From Fodinibius sediminis (GTDB taxonomy: Bacteria; Bacteroidota; Rhodothermia; Balneolales; Balneolaceae), in assembly GCF_900182555.1 (NCBI RefSeq), contig NZ_FXTH01000012.1, positions 62,001 through 126,000 of the forward strand: 64,000 bases of DNA, read 5' to 3'. The position numbers and the translations under genes are program-made. Below the pieces are notes generated by a model, which was given only the letters and a program-made list of their open reading frames with translations, made no database searches and had not been told where the DNA came from. Positions 1 to 12,809 of the stretch are shown here, one piece after another (the stretch's first letter is position 1; every line of letters starts with the position of its first letter).

Positions 1-250
1 CATTGTTGTCTTTAACAATCTGTGAGGCCTGCTCCAGGATATCGGCAAGCGAAGCGGTTGAGGCCCTCAGATCCTGTAATTCCTGCTGCAGGCCGGGAGC
101 ATCTGAAGCCTGGGCCATCAGGTGCAGCCAGCGGGCAAAAGCATCCGAATTCCGGCTGGCCTGTACCGGCTGAATCATATACAATCCAAACCCCATGCCC
201 ACAAGCAGGGTCATCATCAACCGGGTAATATAGGAACGTAGTCGTTTCAT
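1..250 (-). CDS. Partial exported or membrane-anchored protein, unrecognised
   Basis: The reading frame opens with ATG at 250 and runs without a stop off the left edge, giving 83 visible codons. The first residues are basic (MKRLRSYITR), followed by a hydrophobic stretch at about residues 11-27 and then QPVQAS, which could be a signal-peptidase site or the end of a single membrane anchor. The rest (residues 34-83) is rich in Ala, Gln, Leu and Asp and looks like an amphipathic helix. I do not recognise the family, and too little is present to assign a function. The gene is divergent from the dihydrouridine synthase at 493. Confidence 0.6.
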   Translation of the reverse strand, partial: MKRLRSYITRLMMTLLVGMGFGLYMIQPVQASRNSDAFARWLHLMAQASDAPGLQQELQDLRASTASLADILEQASQIVKDNN

Positions 251-492
251 CAGTGGCTGAAAATAGCCAGAAACGGGCAGTGGGACAAACACTTTTTATC
301 CCAAAATAATAAATCCAGCAGATCATAGCGTAACCTGCCACATCCGTGAAACTCAAGGCCATGAGCACTAATGTCGTGCTATCAACTTCTGAAGGGTACT
401 GGTATAAAGATTTTCAGACCTAAAACAATCGAGGTTCTGCCGGAATCTCCTTATATTGGCGGGTTATCAAAAACAAACCAACCCAGCGTACC

Positions 493-1485
493 GTGAAGAT
501 AGGAAACCTTGACTTAGGCCATAAACCGCTTCTTCTCGCCCCCATGGAGGATGTTACCGATTCTCCTTTTCGCACCATTTGTCGCCGCAAAGGGGCTAAT
601 ATTGTGTATACTGAATTCATCAGCTCTGAAGCGATCATCCGCGACTCTGATCAGGCAATGCACAAAATGGACTTCAGCGAGAAAGAACGCCCTTTCGGCG
701 TACAAATTTTCGGGGGACGTGAAGAGGCCATGGACGGCGCTGCCAGGATCGCTGAATCAAATAATCCCGATGTTGTGGATATCAATTTTGGCTGCCCGGT
801 CTACAAGATTGTCAAAAAGGGAGCGGGTTCTGCCTGCCTCAAGGACATGGGACTCATGGAGCGCATGGCCGGCTCCGTGGTAGACGCTGTTGAAAACAAG
901 CCGGTTACCGTCAAAACCCGGCTCGGCTGGGATTACCGTACGATCAAGATTCAGGAGGCGGCCCTTATGCTGCAGGATCTGGGCGTAAAAGCACTGACTG
1001 TTCACGCACGTACCCGCAACCAGAAATACAAGGGAGATGCTCAGTGGCAGTGGCTTAAGAAACTAAAAAATACCCCCGGGCTGGAAATCCCGGTCATCGG
1101 CAATGGCGACGTCACGACCCCGCAGGATGCCAAACGAATGTTTGACGAAACCGGGGTGGATGGCGTGATGATAGGTCGCGGCGCTATCGGGAATCCCTGG
1201 ATCTTTGAGCGGGCCCACCATTACATCGAAACCGGAGAACTGCTTCCCGAACCCACCGTGGATGACCGCATCGAACTCTGTGCCGACCAGCTGCGCCGAT
1301 CCGTCGATCACCATGGCGAGCGATATGGGGTCATTATCATGAAAAAACACTACGGGCAATACCTGAAAGGCGTGCGTAATAGTCGGCAGCTGCGGGCAGC
1401 CATCATGGAAGAAAAAGAGATGCAGCCTATCCTGGACCTTCTTTTCCAGTTCAAAGACCAAAAAATGTATGCTGAGGCCTCTTAA
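493..1485 (+). CDS. dusB: tRNA-dihydrouridine synthase, DusB/NifR3 type
   Basis: This flavoenzyme reduces uridines to dihydrouridine in tRNA D-loops using NADPH. Visible family marks are the N-terminal LLAPMEDVTDSPFR segment of the FMN-binding TIM barrel, the DINFGCPVYKIVKKGAGS segment that includes the catalytic cysteine region, the TVKTRLGW and ALTVHART strands, and the GNGDVTTP and MIGRGAIGNPWIF phosphate-binding loops. The length of 330 residues is normal for the family. The start is GTG at 493, with no clear Shine-Dalgarno sequence. The gene converges with mscS, leaving only 24 bases between them. The assignment to the DusB subgroup rather than another Dus rests on overall similarity. 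Confidence 0.93.
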   Translation: MKIGNLDLGHKPLLLAPMEDVTDSPFRTICRRKGANIVYTEFISSEAIIRDSDQAMHKMDFSEKERPFGVQIFGGREEAMDGAARIAESNNPDVVDINFGCPVYKIVKKGAGSACLKDMGLMERMAGSVVDAVENKPVTVKTRLGWDYRTIKIQEAALMLQDLGVKALTVHARTRNQKYKGDAQWQWLKKLKNTPGLEIPVIGNGDVTTPQDAKRMFDETGVDGVMIGRGAIGNPWIFERAHHYIETGELLPEPTVDDRIELCADQLRRSVDHHGERYGVIIMKKHYGQYLKGVRNSRQLRAAIMEEKEMQPILDLLFQFKDQKMYAEAS

Positions 1486-1499
1486 CCAAAAGCCAAATC

Positions 1500-1527
1500 C
1501 CGCCCACAGCTAATCCGTTGAGGGCGG
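1500..1527. terminator. Weak hairpin between convergent dusB and mscS
   Basis: CCGCCC at 1500-1505 can pair with GGGCGG at 1522-1527. The loop contains the stop codon of mscS. Neither side has a run of T, so this is at best a poor factor-independent terminator serving both convergent genes. Confidence 0.3.
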
Positions 1528-2385
1528 TGAGGCATCGCCGTCTTCAACCATTCGAATCGGCATCGGATCGGTAGCAGCCCCGGCATAAAGGGAAACATGC
1601 GGAAAGGGAATCTCTATACCCTCCCGGTCAAAGGCCTCCTTGACCTCCTCCTGGATGGTATTTTTAAGCAGCACACGATCGTCGACGGTGGCCCATACCA
1701 GGAACAGCAGGTCAATAGACGAGGCACCAAAGGCCTCAAAGATGATAAGCGGCTTGGGTTCCGCCAGTGCATACGCATTTTTTTCGGCGACCTTCATCAA
1801 CACTTCCCGAACCCGTCCAATATCCTCCTTGTAGGCTACGGATATCTTGGCATTGAAGCGTCGGATGGGAAAGCGGGTCACATTGGTCACTTCCGTTTTT
1901 ATGATCGCCTCATTGGGAATACGGACAAACTGGTTGTCAAAGGTCCGCAGTTTTACCGACAACACGTCAATCGACATAACAATACCAGTCGTATTGTTGA
2001 TGGTAATGATGTCGTCAACCTTGAAGGGCTGCTCGGCAATTAAAAACAGGCCGCTTATAATATTCGATACACTGGTCTGGGAAGCAAAACCAAGGGCCAC
2101 TCCCACGATGCCGGCGGCCCCCAGCAGAGGGGTCAGACTAATGCCCAGCTGCCCCATGATGGTTATCACGATAATAATGATGCCGGTATAGAATATCATC
2201 TTACCTGCCAGCATCCCGTAATGAGAAGAGTATTTCCTGGTAAAAAACCTGCGGGCCCAGCCCCGCAGTATCCACAACAGCGGTACAGCAATGGCCAGCA
2301 CCAGGGCCACTTTCAGCATCATTTCCAGGGTTTCCTCCGAAGTCAGGGTATCCAGGTTCAGCAGGGATTCTTGCAAGAGTGCCAT
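1510..2385 (-). CDS. mscS: Small-conductance mechanosensitive channel, MscS family
   Basis: This is a 291-residue inner-membrane channel that opens under membrane tension to release solutes after hypo-osmotic shock. Three hydrophobic segments fill about residues 20-120. The pore helix region contains GAAGIVGVALGFASQTSVSN, the Gly/Ala-rich TM3 signature of MscS. It is followed by the beta-domain FKVDDIITINNTTGIV and then the C-terminal cytosolic vestibule. The length is close to E. coli MscS (286). It is the last gene of a run serS - DUF432 protein - mscS, with only 3 bases between it and the DUF432 gene, so the two are probably co-translated. Confidence 0.93.
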   Translation of the reverse strand: MALLQESLLNLDTLTSEETLEMMLKVALVLAIAVPLLWILRGWARRFFTRKYSSHYGMLAGKMIFYTGIIIIVITIMGQLGISLTPLLGAAGIVGVALGFASQTSVSNIISGLFLIAEQPFKVDDIITINNTTGIVMSIDVLSVKLRTFDNQFVRIPNEAIIKTEVTNVTRFPIRRFNAKISVAYKEDIGRVREVLMKVAEKNAYALAEPKPLIIFEAFGASSIDLLFLVWATVDDRVLLKNTIQEEVKEAFDREGIEIPFPHVSLYAGAATDPMPIRMVEDGDASPPSTD

Positions 2386-2388
2386 AAT

Positions 2389-3171
2389 CTAGCGGTCAAA
2401 AATTAAGGTATCTTCAAACAGGCGTTTAAAGGTTCGGGTTGTAAGGCTTGCCTGAATATGCTTTCGGGGCCGCGCAAGCTGCATCTGCCTGTCAATGCCC
2501 TTGGGCAGCTTCCCGGTCATGATGACATCACTGTGCTGTTCTTTTCCATGGTAGGTAATCTGTGTTTCATCCGCCCACAAGGTACCATTGTACTGGTAAA
2601 TACCCAGTCGTTCGACACGGAAACAGAAACTTTCAAAATCAAGCGCTTCCGAAGACTGGTTGGAAATGGTAATGGGACAGCTGACCAGATGGCGTTCCGG
2701 CTGCAGCTGGGAGAGATCGCGGCGGGCCTTGGTGGTCGTATGGTAGCAGAGCTCCCCCTCAAGCGGGGTACCGAACCAGGTTTTGGACATCTTTGTGACC
2801 GGCAGCTCTATAAGCTGGTAGTTGTCGTTGGCCAGCCTTATGGTAAGCCAAATGGGAATGCGGCTGAATACCTGTATCTTGGTGCGGGGACTTACTTTCA
2901 GAGAATATTCCGAGTGTACAATCAACGGCAGATCAGCAAAGGCCGGCAGAATGCGAACCCGGTCGTGCCCGTTTTTATGGGCCCACCGTACCCATTGAAC
3001 CTCTTCAGGTGGTTCGGCTTCATCCACGGATCCACTTACCTCATCCATGTAGCAATACGCAATACGAATCTCCTCATCCTGGTACTTAAGCCACAGATAC
3101 AGCTCTCCGATATGCACAAAATGATTCGCTTTTTCCTGCAGCGAAATGGTACCCCAAATATCACTTCCCAT
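2389..3171 (-). CDS. DUF432-like protein next to mscS
   Basis: This 260-residue soluble protein has no signal peptide and no membrane helix. The sequence (WGTISLQEKANHFVHIGELYLWLKY near the start, SEYSLKVSPRTKIQVFSRIPIW in the middle) resembles the DUF432 family. I recall that family from archaea and bacteria, often beside mechanosensitive channels, but I cannot confirm it here. It lies 3 bases upstream of mscS and 42 bases downstream of serS on the same strand. The tight coupling suggests a job linked to the channel, but no catalytic motif is visible and no biochemical role should be read into it. Confidence 0.65.
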   Translation of the reverse strand: MGSDIWGTISLQEKANHFVHIGELYLWLKYQDEEIRIAYCYMDEVSGSVDEAEPPEEVQWVRWAHKNGHDRVRILPAFADLPLIVHSEYSLKVSPRTKIQVFSRIPIWLTIRLANDNYQLIELPVTKMSKTWFGTPLEGELCYHTTTKARRDLSQLQPERHLVSCPITISNQSSEALDFESFCFRVERLGIYQYNGTLWADETQITYHGKEQHSDVIMTGKLPKGIDRQMQLARPRKHIQASLTTRTFKRLFEDTLIFDR

Positions 3172-3213
3172 AGGATCTCACCTTTTGTCAGTCACAATAA
3201 TAATATAATAAAA

Positions 3214-4494
3214 TCAGCCGGCCTGTATGGTTTCAGCCCCCATAAATGGCTGCAGCACTTCCGGAACCGCAATACTTCCGTCTTCCTGCTGGTAAATTTC
3301 CAGGATGGCGGCCATCACCCGCGGCAGGGCCAGTCCCGAACCATTGAGGGTATGGACTATTTCGGTATCTCCCTCATCATTTCGATACCGGAGCATCATC
3401 CGCCGGGCCTGGAAGCTCCCGAAGTTGGAACAGGAGCTCACTTCCAGCCATCGCTCCTGAGCCGGGCTCCAAACCTCCAGATCGTATTTCTTCGACTGGG
3501 TAAACCCCATATCGCCCGTGCACATGAGCAGGGTTCGATAGGGAATTCCCAGCTCCTCCAGCAGCGACTCGGCATACTCCCTCAGGCTTTCCAGCTCGTC
3601 ATAGGCGGTGTCGGGGTGCACCATTTTAACCAGCTCCACCTTGTCAAACTGGTGCAGGCGGTTGAGCCCCCGCACATCCTTGCCGTAGGAGCCTGCCTCG
3701 CGCCGCCAGCAGGGGGTATAGGCTGTATAATACAGGGGGAGCTCCTCCAGTTCAATAATTTCATCACGGCGAAAATTGGTCACCGGCACTTCAGCCGTGG
3801 GGATGGCAAAAAATTCATCGCGGGGGATTTCATACATCATATCCTCCTTATCCGGAATTTGCCCTGTTCCCCGGGCCGACTCTTCATTTACGAAGTAGGG
3901 GACCTGCAGTTCCGTATACCCCTCCTGTGCCGCCCTGTTTAGAAAATAATTGATGAGGGCCCGCTGAAGCTTTGCTGCCGGTCCCACATAGAAGGGGAAG
4001 CCAGCGCCGGTTACCTTCGCTCCGCGTTCAAAATCGATCCACCCCTGCTCCTCCACAAGCTCCCAGTGAGGCCGCTGCCATTTCTCGGGCTCCCCGGGGG
4101 TCCCCCAGGTTTTAAAAACCTCGTTTTCCTCCTCCGAGTGTCCTACTGGTACCGATGCATGCGGAACATTCGGGACCCGCAGCAACAGTTCTTCGCGCTG
4201 CTGCTTCAAGGTGTCCAGCTGCTCCTCTTTCTGCTTGATCTCTTCCTTTAGCTTGCTGGTATGCTCGATAATCTCCTGGGCCTCGTCTTTCTTGCCCTGC
4301 CCCATCAGCTGCCCAATTTTCCGGGCCTTCGTATTGCTCTCATTTCTGAGATCGTCGGTCTCTTTAACCAGCGAACGCCACGCTTCGTCAGTCTCCAGGA
4401 GCTTATCGACAAGCTCGGGGGTTTCCACCCCCTTGTTGCGCATTCCCTGTTTTACATCCTCGGCATGGGTACGAATATAGGTGACGTCTAACAT
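3214..4494 (-). CDS. serS: Seryl-tRNA synthetase
   Basis: This is the class II synthetase that charges tRNA-Ser (and tRNA-Sec) in the cytoplasm. The first ~110 residues form the long antiparallel coiled-coil arm (KARKIGQLMGQGKKDEAQEI and KEEIKQKEEQLDTLKQQREE). The catalytic core follows: motif 2 around YTAYTPCWRREAGSYGKD with its ATP-binding arginines, and motif 3 LNGSGLALPRVMAAILE. I start it at ATG 4494, giving 426 residues, because MLDVTYIRTHAEDV matches the normal beginning of SerRS. The same frame stays open for 43 more codons up to 4623, but that part is AT-rich and basic and does not look like SerRS. The gene is divergent from the Lrp-type regulator at 4696. Confidence 0.96.
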   Translation of the reverse strand: MLDVTYIRTHAEDVKQGMRNKGVETPELVDKLLETDEAWRSLVKETDDLRNESNTKARKIGQLMGQGKKDEAQEIIEHTSKLKEEIKQKEEQLDTLKQQREELLLRVPNVPHASVPVGHSEEENEVFKTWGTPGEPEKWQRPHWELVEEQGWIDFERGAKVTGAGFPFYVGPAAKLQRALINYFLNRAAQEGYTELQVPYFVNEESARGTGQIPDKEDMMYEIPRDEFFAIPTAEVPVTNFRRDEIIELEELPLYYTAYTPCWRREAGSYGKDVRGLNRLHQFDKVELVKMVHPDTAYDELESLREYAESLLEELGIPYRTLLMCTGDMGFTQSKKYDLEVWSPAQERWLEVSSCSNFGSFQARRMMLRYRNDEGDTEIVHTLNGSGLALPRVMAAILEIYQQEDGSIAVPEVLQPFMGAETIQAG

Positions 4495-4695
4495 CTGCTG
4501 TATAACATTTGCTTTAGAAAATCGTTTTGCTAAAGATAAAAGAGTTTTAGCAACCTTTGAATCTATTTTTTTCCTAATTACAGGATTGTTCAAACTAAAA
4601 TTGGAAAATAAGATCCCCTTCATTCTGCTTGACCTCCTTATTATTTTAATTTATTTTAAATAAATCATAGAAAATTTAGGAAGTGGAGTGCTATT
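4495..4695. promoter_or_regulatory. AT-rich divergent promoter region serS / lrp
   Basis: These 201 bases separate the serS start from the start of the Lrp-type regulator and are clearly richer in A and T than both genes. No exact TAnnTTTG box is present on either strand. Near matches occur (CAAACTA around 4590, read on the minus strand). GGAAGTGGAG just before 4696 may serve as ribosome binding site for the regulator. Lrp-type proteins often regulate their own divergent region, which is the inference here. Confidence 0.4.
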
Positions 4696-5172
4696 ATGGC
4701 TAAAGGACTTGATGAGATTGACATTAAAATCTTAAATCATCTTCAAAAAGAAGGACGTGCCCAGCGGAATCAGCTCGCTGAGATCGTGCATCTATCTGTG
4801 CCCTCGGTATCGGAACGCATGCGCAAACTTGAAGAAAAGAAGCTTATAAAGGGATACCGTGCCATTTTAGATGGCAAGCTCTTTAAATTTGATATCACCG
4901 CTTTCGTTTTTGTAGAGGTGGATGGTTCGGATAACTACCCCAAGTTCATCGAACGCATCACCAATGAACCGGAAGTGCTGGAATGTCATTCCATAACCGG
5001 TGACGGATCTCATATCCTCAAAATCCGCACAGAAAACACCGACTCATTTGAGAAGCTGCTCTCGCGCATCCAGTCATGGAACGGGGTGAGCAAAAGCCGA
5101 TCCAATGTGGTACTCAGCAGTTTCAAGGAGACAACAGAACTGCCTATCGAAAAAACAATAGATCCCAAGTAA
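4696..5172 (+). CDS. Lrp/AsnC family transcriptional regulator
   Basis: This is a 158-residue DNA-binding regulator. The N-terminal winged helix-turn-helix is clear: DEIDIKILNHLQKEGRAQRN, then QLAEIVHLSVPSVSERMRKL with the recognition helix and LIKGYRAILD. The C-terminal ligand-binding RAM domain contains AFVFVEVDG and the turn VLECHSITGDGSHILKI, typical of Lrp. The effector, usually an amino acid, cannot be read from the sequence. It is followed after 24 bases by the membrane protein at 5197 on the same strand and diverges from serS, so either may be a target. Confidence 0.93.
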   Translation: MAKGLDEIDIKILNHLQKEGRAQRNQLAEIVHLSVPSVSERMRKLEEKKLIKGYRAILDGKLFKFDITAFVFVEVDGSDNYPKFIERITNEPEVLECHSITGDGSHILKIRTENTDSFEKLLSRIQSWNGVSKSRSNVVLSSFKETTELPIEKTIDPK

Positions 5173-5196
5173 TCGTTTTTCATTTCATCAGCCATA

Positions 5197-6705
5197 GTGA
5201 ATAGCCGGCTTCGCCTTGTATTACTGAGCATTTTCCTTCTCATGGCATCTTTTGGCACCGCTCAGGCGCAACGCATTCTGGGGGTCGTATGGGAGATTCC
5301 TTCCGATGAGGCGCAAGCCGTGCAGCAGCTGGAGACCTTCCGGAAGATGGGTATTACCGTTCTTGAAGTGCAAAAGCTGCCGTCCGGACGCCTGTGGGAT
5401 GAGATCAGCCAGCACAATTTCACGGTCTACGGCGATCTGAATATCCGTTTTCCAACCGCCCATACCCTTGCCCGGGCTGACTCCTCCTTTTATTCCGAAA
5501 TCAACCGCAAAGTCGATGCCTTTGTTGGTCATCCGGCTGTTAAAGCACTAAAACTGTTTAGTTACGGTGCAGTACACGATGAGGACTTTAACCGGGCCGC
5601 CGACTCTCTTTTTAGCAGCATTGGTCCGCTGGAAAACACCGAAATGTACTACAGTGGAAGCAGGGCAAGCCCGGATCCGGATCTACCTGTCGACTTTTTC
5701 ATGCTTGATCTTCATGTTTCGCCCCAAAATGTCGATGCACTCCCCATTTCATCTTCCCCTGACCCCAGCGGATACTATTATCATCCCTCCCCGGAACTTG
5801 CTCACCTTCTGACTCCGCTCAAACAGCTTTTCCAGGTCACCTCAACCCATCCCGGGGATATCCTGTTCCTGGACAGCCGCTGGCTGCTAACCATGACCGA
5901 GCACCACCCCCGGTTGCCCGCAACGTTGAAGTCGCAGGCCTCTGGTGAAGATTCCATTTTTCCCACCCCCAATGAGCCCCGGCCGGACCAGCATTCCTCC
6001 CCTCTTCCCATCATTGTTCTACTGCTCGGCTGGGGCATTTTGGCCATCCACTACAACATGAGTCCCATTTACAGAAAATCCCTGTTTCGCTATTTCACCG
6101 GGCACAAGTTTTTTCTCAACGATATCTTTCATCAGCACATCCGGTCGCCTTTTCCGGCGCTTCTCATTACCACTCAAAACGCCCTCTTCGTTGCAGCGGC
6201 CCTGTTCATTCTTTCCCGGAATTTATGGTCTATCACAGGCATTCGGGGACTGCTTCATTATTACCCGAACCTGCTTTTTATCAGCGGCAGCCGCTACGAT
6301 ATTTTCATCATAGCTCTGGGAGGCACCCTTCTGTATTCCCTTGCCTGCACCCTGTGGCTTTATCTCAGCCATCAGTCCCTGCGCTCGATCACGCAGGTTC
6401 TGACACTCTTTGCCTGGCCTCTGCAGCTTAATATTATCCTGGGTACTATTGTCATAGCCCTTTACGTATCAGGCGGAAATGCAACGACAATGGCTTCGCT
6501 GTCTGCGGCCATGCTGACGATATGTCTTCTTAGTTTTATTATAACTGCCCGGGATGCCGCGCATCATCTGATGGGCAAAAGAATGCGCTATCTAGGCCTG
6601 ACAATCGGTCTTTATCTCATTGCCATCTCGGCTCTGGCAATCTGGGTGCTCAAATTTAACGATCCCCTTTGGCAGGTTATCGACCTGAGTCTGCAGCTCA
6701 AATAA
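5197..6705 (+). CDS. Unrecognised membrane protein with large exported N-terminal domain
   Basis: This 502-residue protein starts at GTG 5197; the frame contains the stop of the previous gene at 5170, so no earlier start is possible. Residues 1-24 are a signal peptide (LLMASFGTAQAQ). Residues 25-260 form an extracytoplasmic domain. Its repeated strand-helix pattern (ILGVVWEIPSDEAQ..., MGITVLEVQKLP..., FTVYGDLNI..., VKALKLFSYGAV) is suggestive of a barrel fold, but I do not recognise a family or catalytic motif. Residues ~270-500 contain about six or seven membrane helices. It probably forms a transcription unit with the Lrp-type gene. Its 3' end overlaps the rpoN stop by 8 bases in convergent orientation. 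Confidence 0.75.
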   Translation: MNSRLRLVLLSIFLLMASFGTAQAQRILGVVWEIPSDEAQAVQQLETFRKMGITVLEVQKLPSGRLWDEISQHNFTVYGDLNIRFPTAHTLARADSSFYSEINRKVDAFVGHPAVKALKLFSYGAVHDEDFNRAADSLFSSIGPLENTEMYYSGSRASPDPDLPVDFFMLDLHVSPQNVDALPISSSPDPSGYYYHPSPELAHLLTPLKQLFQVTSTHPGDILFLDSRWLLTMTEHHPRLPATLKSQASGEDSIFPTPNEPRPDQHSSPLPIIVLLLGWGILAIHYNMSPIYRKSLFRYFTGHKFFLNDIFHQHIRSPFPALLITTQNALFVAAALFILSRNLWSITGIRGLLHYYPNLLFISGSRYDIFIIALGGTLLYSLACTLWLYLSHQSLRSITQVLTLFAWPLQLNIILGTIVIALYVSGGNATTMASLSAAMLTICLLSFIITARDAAHHLMGKRMRYLGLTIGLYLIAISALAIWVLKFNDPLWQVIDLSLQLK

Positions 6706-8221
6706 TCTGTTTCCGTAGACGGGCAACAGGTATATTCAGCTTTTCCCGATATTTACTTACCGTCCGGCGAGCCACTTTATAGCCCTCTTCTTTCAGCAAA
6801 TCTGCAATAGCCTGGTCGCTCAATGGCTTTTTCTTGTTCTCGTTATCCACAATCTCCTGAACCGCATTTTTGACCTCCCGGCTGGAGACTTCTTCTCCGC
6901 TTTCGGTTTCAAGCCCTTCACTAAAAAAATACTTCAGTTCAAAAACACCAAAATGCGTCTGCACATATTTGCCGTTAACCACCCGTGAAATCGTGGAGAT
7001 ATCAAGATTCACCCGCTCGGCAATATCTTTCAGAATCATCGGTTTGAGCCCCTCGCCGTGCTTGAAAAAATCTTCCTGCAGCGCTACAATAGTCTTCATG
7101 GTGTTCATGAGGGTATTTTGACGCTGGCGGATGGAATCAATAAACCACTGGGCCGACTCTATCTTGTTCTTGATAAACGATTTCGTTTCTTTTGTCTGCT
7201 TATTTTTATTTTTCTTCTTTTTCAGGTCATCCCACATTTTCTTGTAGCGCGGCGAGATATGCAACGGCGGAACATTGCTGTTATTGAGTGAAATGACAAA
7301 ATCACCAGCGTTCTTTTCTCCGTTATTTTCCTCCTCTTCAACCGGCTGGTAGTAAACCTCAAAATCTGGTTCAATGTAGTTTTGGGTATCATCAACCGCA
7401 TTGCCATTGCCCCCGGGTTTTGGATCCAGTCCCTTGATGCAGTCAAAAGCCGCCTTAAGTTCCTCGTCACCGATATCGAGCTTTTTTTTAAGCTTGCTGA
7501 AATGCTTTTTTTCAAACAAATCCCAGTGATCCCGCAGCATTTTAATTGCATTTTCCCGCCCTTCGGCCTGCGGATCCATCAATTCCAGCTGAATGATCAG
7601 GCAGTCACGGAGGTCTCGCGAGGCGACGCCCGGCGGATCCAGCAGCTGAATCTTCTTTCGAACGGTCTCCACTTCCTCCTTGTTGGTCAGCACGCCTTCA
7701 TTAAAAGCGATATTATCGACCACCGCTTCAATTTCCCGGCGGAAATAGCCGTCTTGGTCCAGCGAACCCAGTATTTGATCGGCAATGAGTTTTTGCTTTT
7801 CAGTCAAATCAAGAAGCCCGACCTGTTGCTCAAGCTCTTCCAAAAACGATTCGTGATAGGGATCGGGCAAATCGCGCCAGTCCTCATTACCCGAATATCC
7901 GGAACCCCCGCTGTAGTTTCCACCATCATACTCGGTATTGTGCATAAATTCATCCCAGTCGACTTCTTCGTTCTGATCCACCGGGTCCAGCTCCTCACTG
8001 CTCTCAGCCTCATCGGTCTCCCACTCCGAAGACTCCAGCTCATTGAGATCATCGGTCGGCTCTCCCTCTTCCAAAACAGGGTTTACCTCAAGCTCCTCTT
8101 TCACACGCTGCTCCAGGGCAATGGTAGGGAGCTGCAGCAACTTGATATACTGGATCTGCTGCGGCGACAGACGCTGCTGCTGCGTCTGTTTCTGATTCAT
8201 CTGTTGGCCTGTCTTAAGCAT
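6698..8221 (-). CDS. rpoN: RNA polymerase sigma-54 factor
   Basis: This alternative sigma factor recognises -24/-12 promoters and needs AAA+ enhancer-binding activators. The N-terminal region I is Gln/Leu-rich as expected (LSPQQIQYIKLLQLPTIALE, then VKEELEVNPVLEE). Region II is strongly acidic (about residues 55-120). The core-binding and helix-turn-helix parts follow (MILKDIAERVNLDISTISRV), and the RpoN box ARRTVSKYRE is near the C-terminus. The length of 507 is normal. No sigma-54 activator gene and no convincing -24/-12 promoter was seen in the window. It lies downstream of dprA after a 166-base gap. Confidence 0.96.
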   Translation of the reverse strand: MLKTGQQMNQKQTQQQRLSPQQIQYIKLLQLPTIALEQRVKEELEVNPVLEEGEPTDDLNELESSEWETDEAESSEELDPVDQNEEVDWDEFMHNTEYDGGNYSGGSGYSGNEDWRDLPDPYHESFLEELEQQVGLLDLTEKQKLIADQILGSLDQDGYFRREIEAVVDNIAFNEGVLTNKEEVETVRKKIQLLDPPGVASRDLRDCLIIQLELMDPQAEGRENAIKMLRDHWDLFEKKHFSKLKKKLDIGDEELKAAFDCIKGLDPKPGGNGNAVDDTQNYIEPDFEVYYQPVEEEENNGEKNAGDFVISLNNSNVPPLHISPRYKKMWDDLKKKKNKNKQTKETKSFIKNKIESAQWFIDSIRQRQNTLMNTMKTIVALQEDFFKHGEGLKPMILKDIAERVNLDISTISRVVNGKYVQTHFGVFELKYFFSEGLETESGEEVSSREVKNAVQEIVDNENKKKPLSDQAIADLLKEEGYKVARRTVSKYREKLNIPVARLRKQII

Positions 8222-8387
8222 ATCTAAGCGCTCCTCTTTCCTCGTTTATTTTCTTTGACCACAGGCTGGAATTGCAGAACAACCTGCAATCCGGCTGCTC
8301 CCGTGATCTCAATCGGTCTTTCAAGATACTATTTCTTGCAACGAATAAAAATGGTCCGCCCGATTCCCTGTCGTTGCCCCTCGATGG

Positions 8388-12695
<4,308 letters not shown>

Positions 12696-12809
12696 AGTAC
12701 CTTGAATCGTTACATAGTGTTCCGCTCTGCCACATTTGAAAAGCTTATACCTTTTAAGAACGAAGAGTACCCGGCAGGCATTGCGAAGTATTTCACGCCA
12801 TATCGCAGT

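Noticed and set aside
2458-3942. 494-codon plus-strand open frame opposite the DUF432 and serS genes
   Set aside because: It spans two real genes and the gap between them on the other strand; composition is rich in His/Gly/Arg without any motif.
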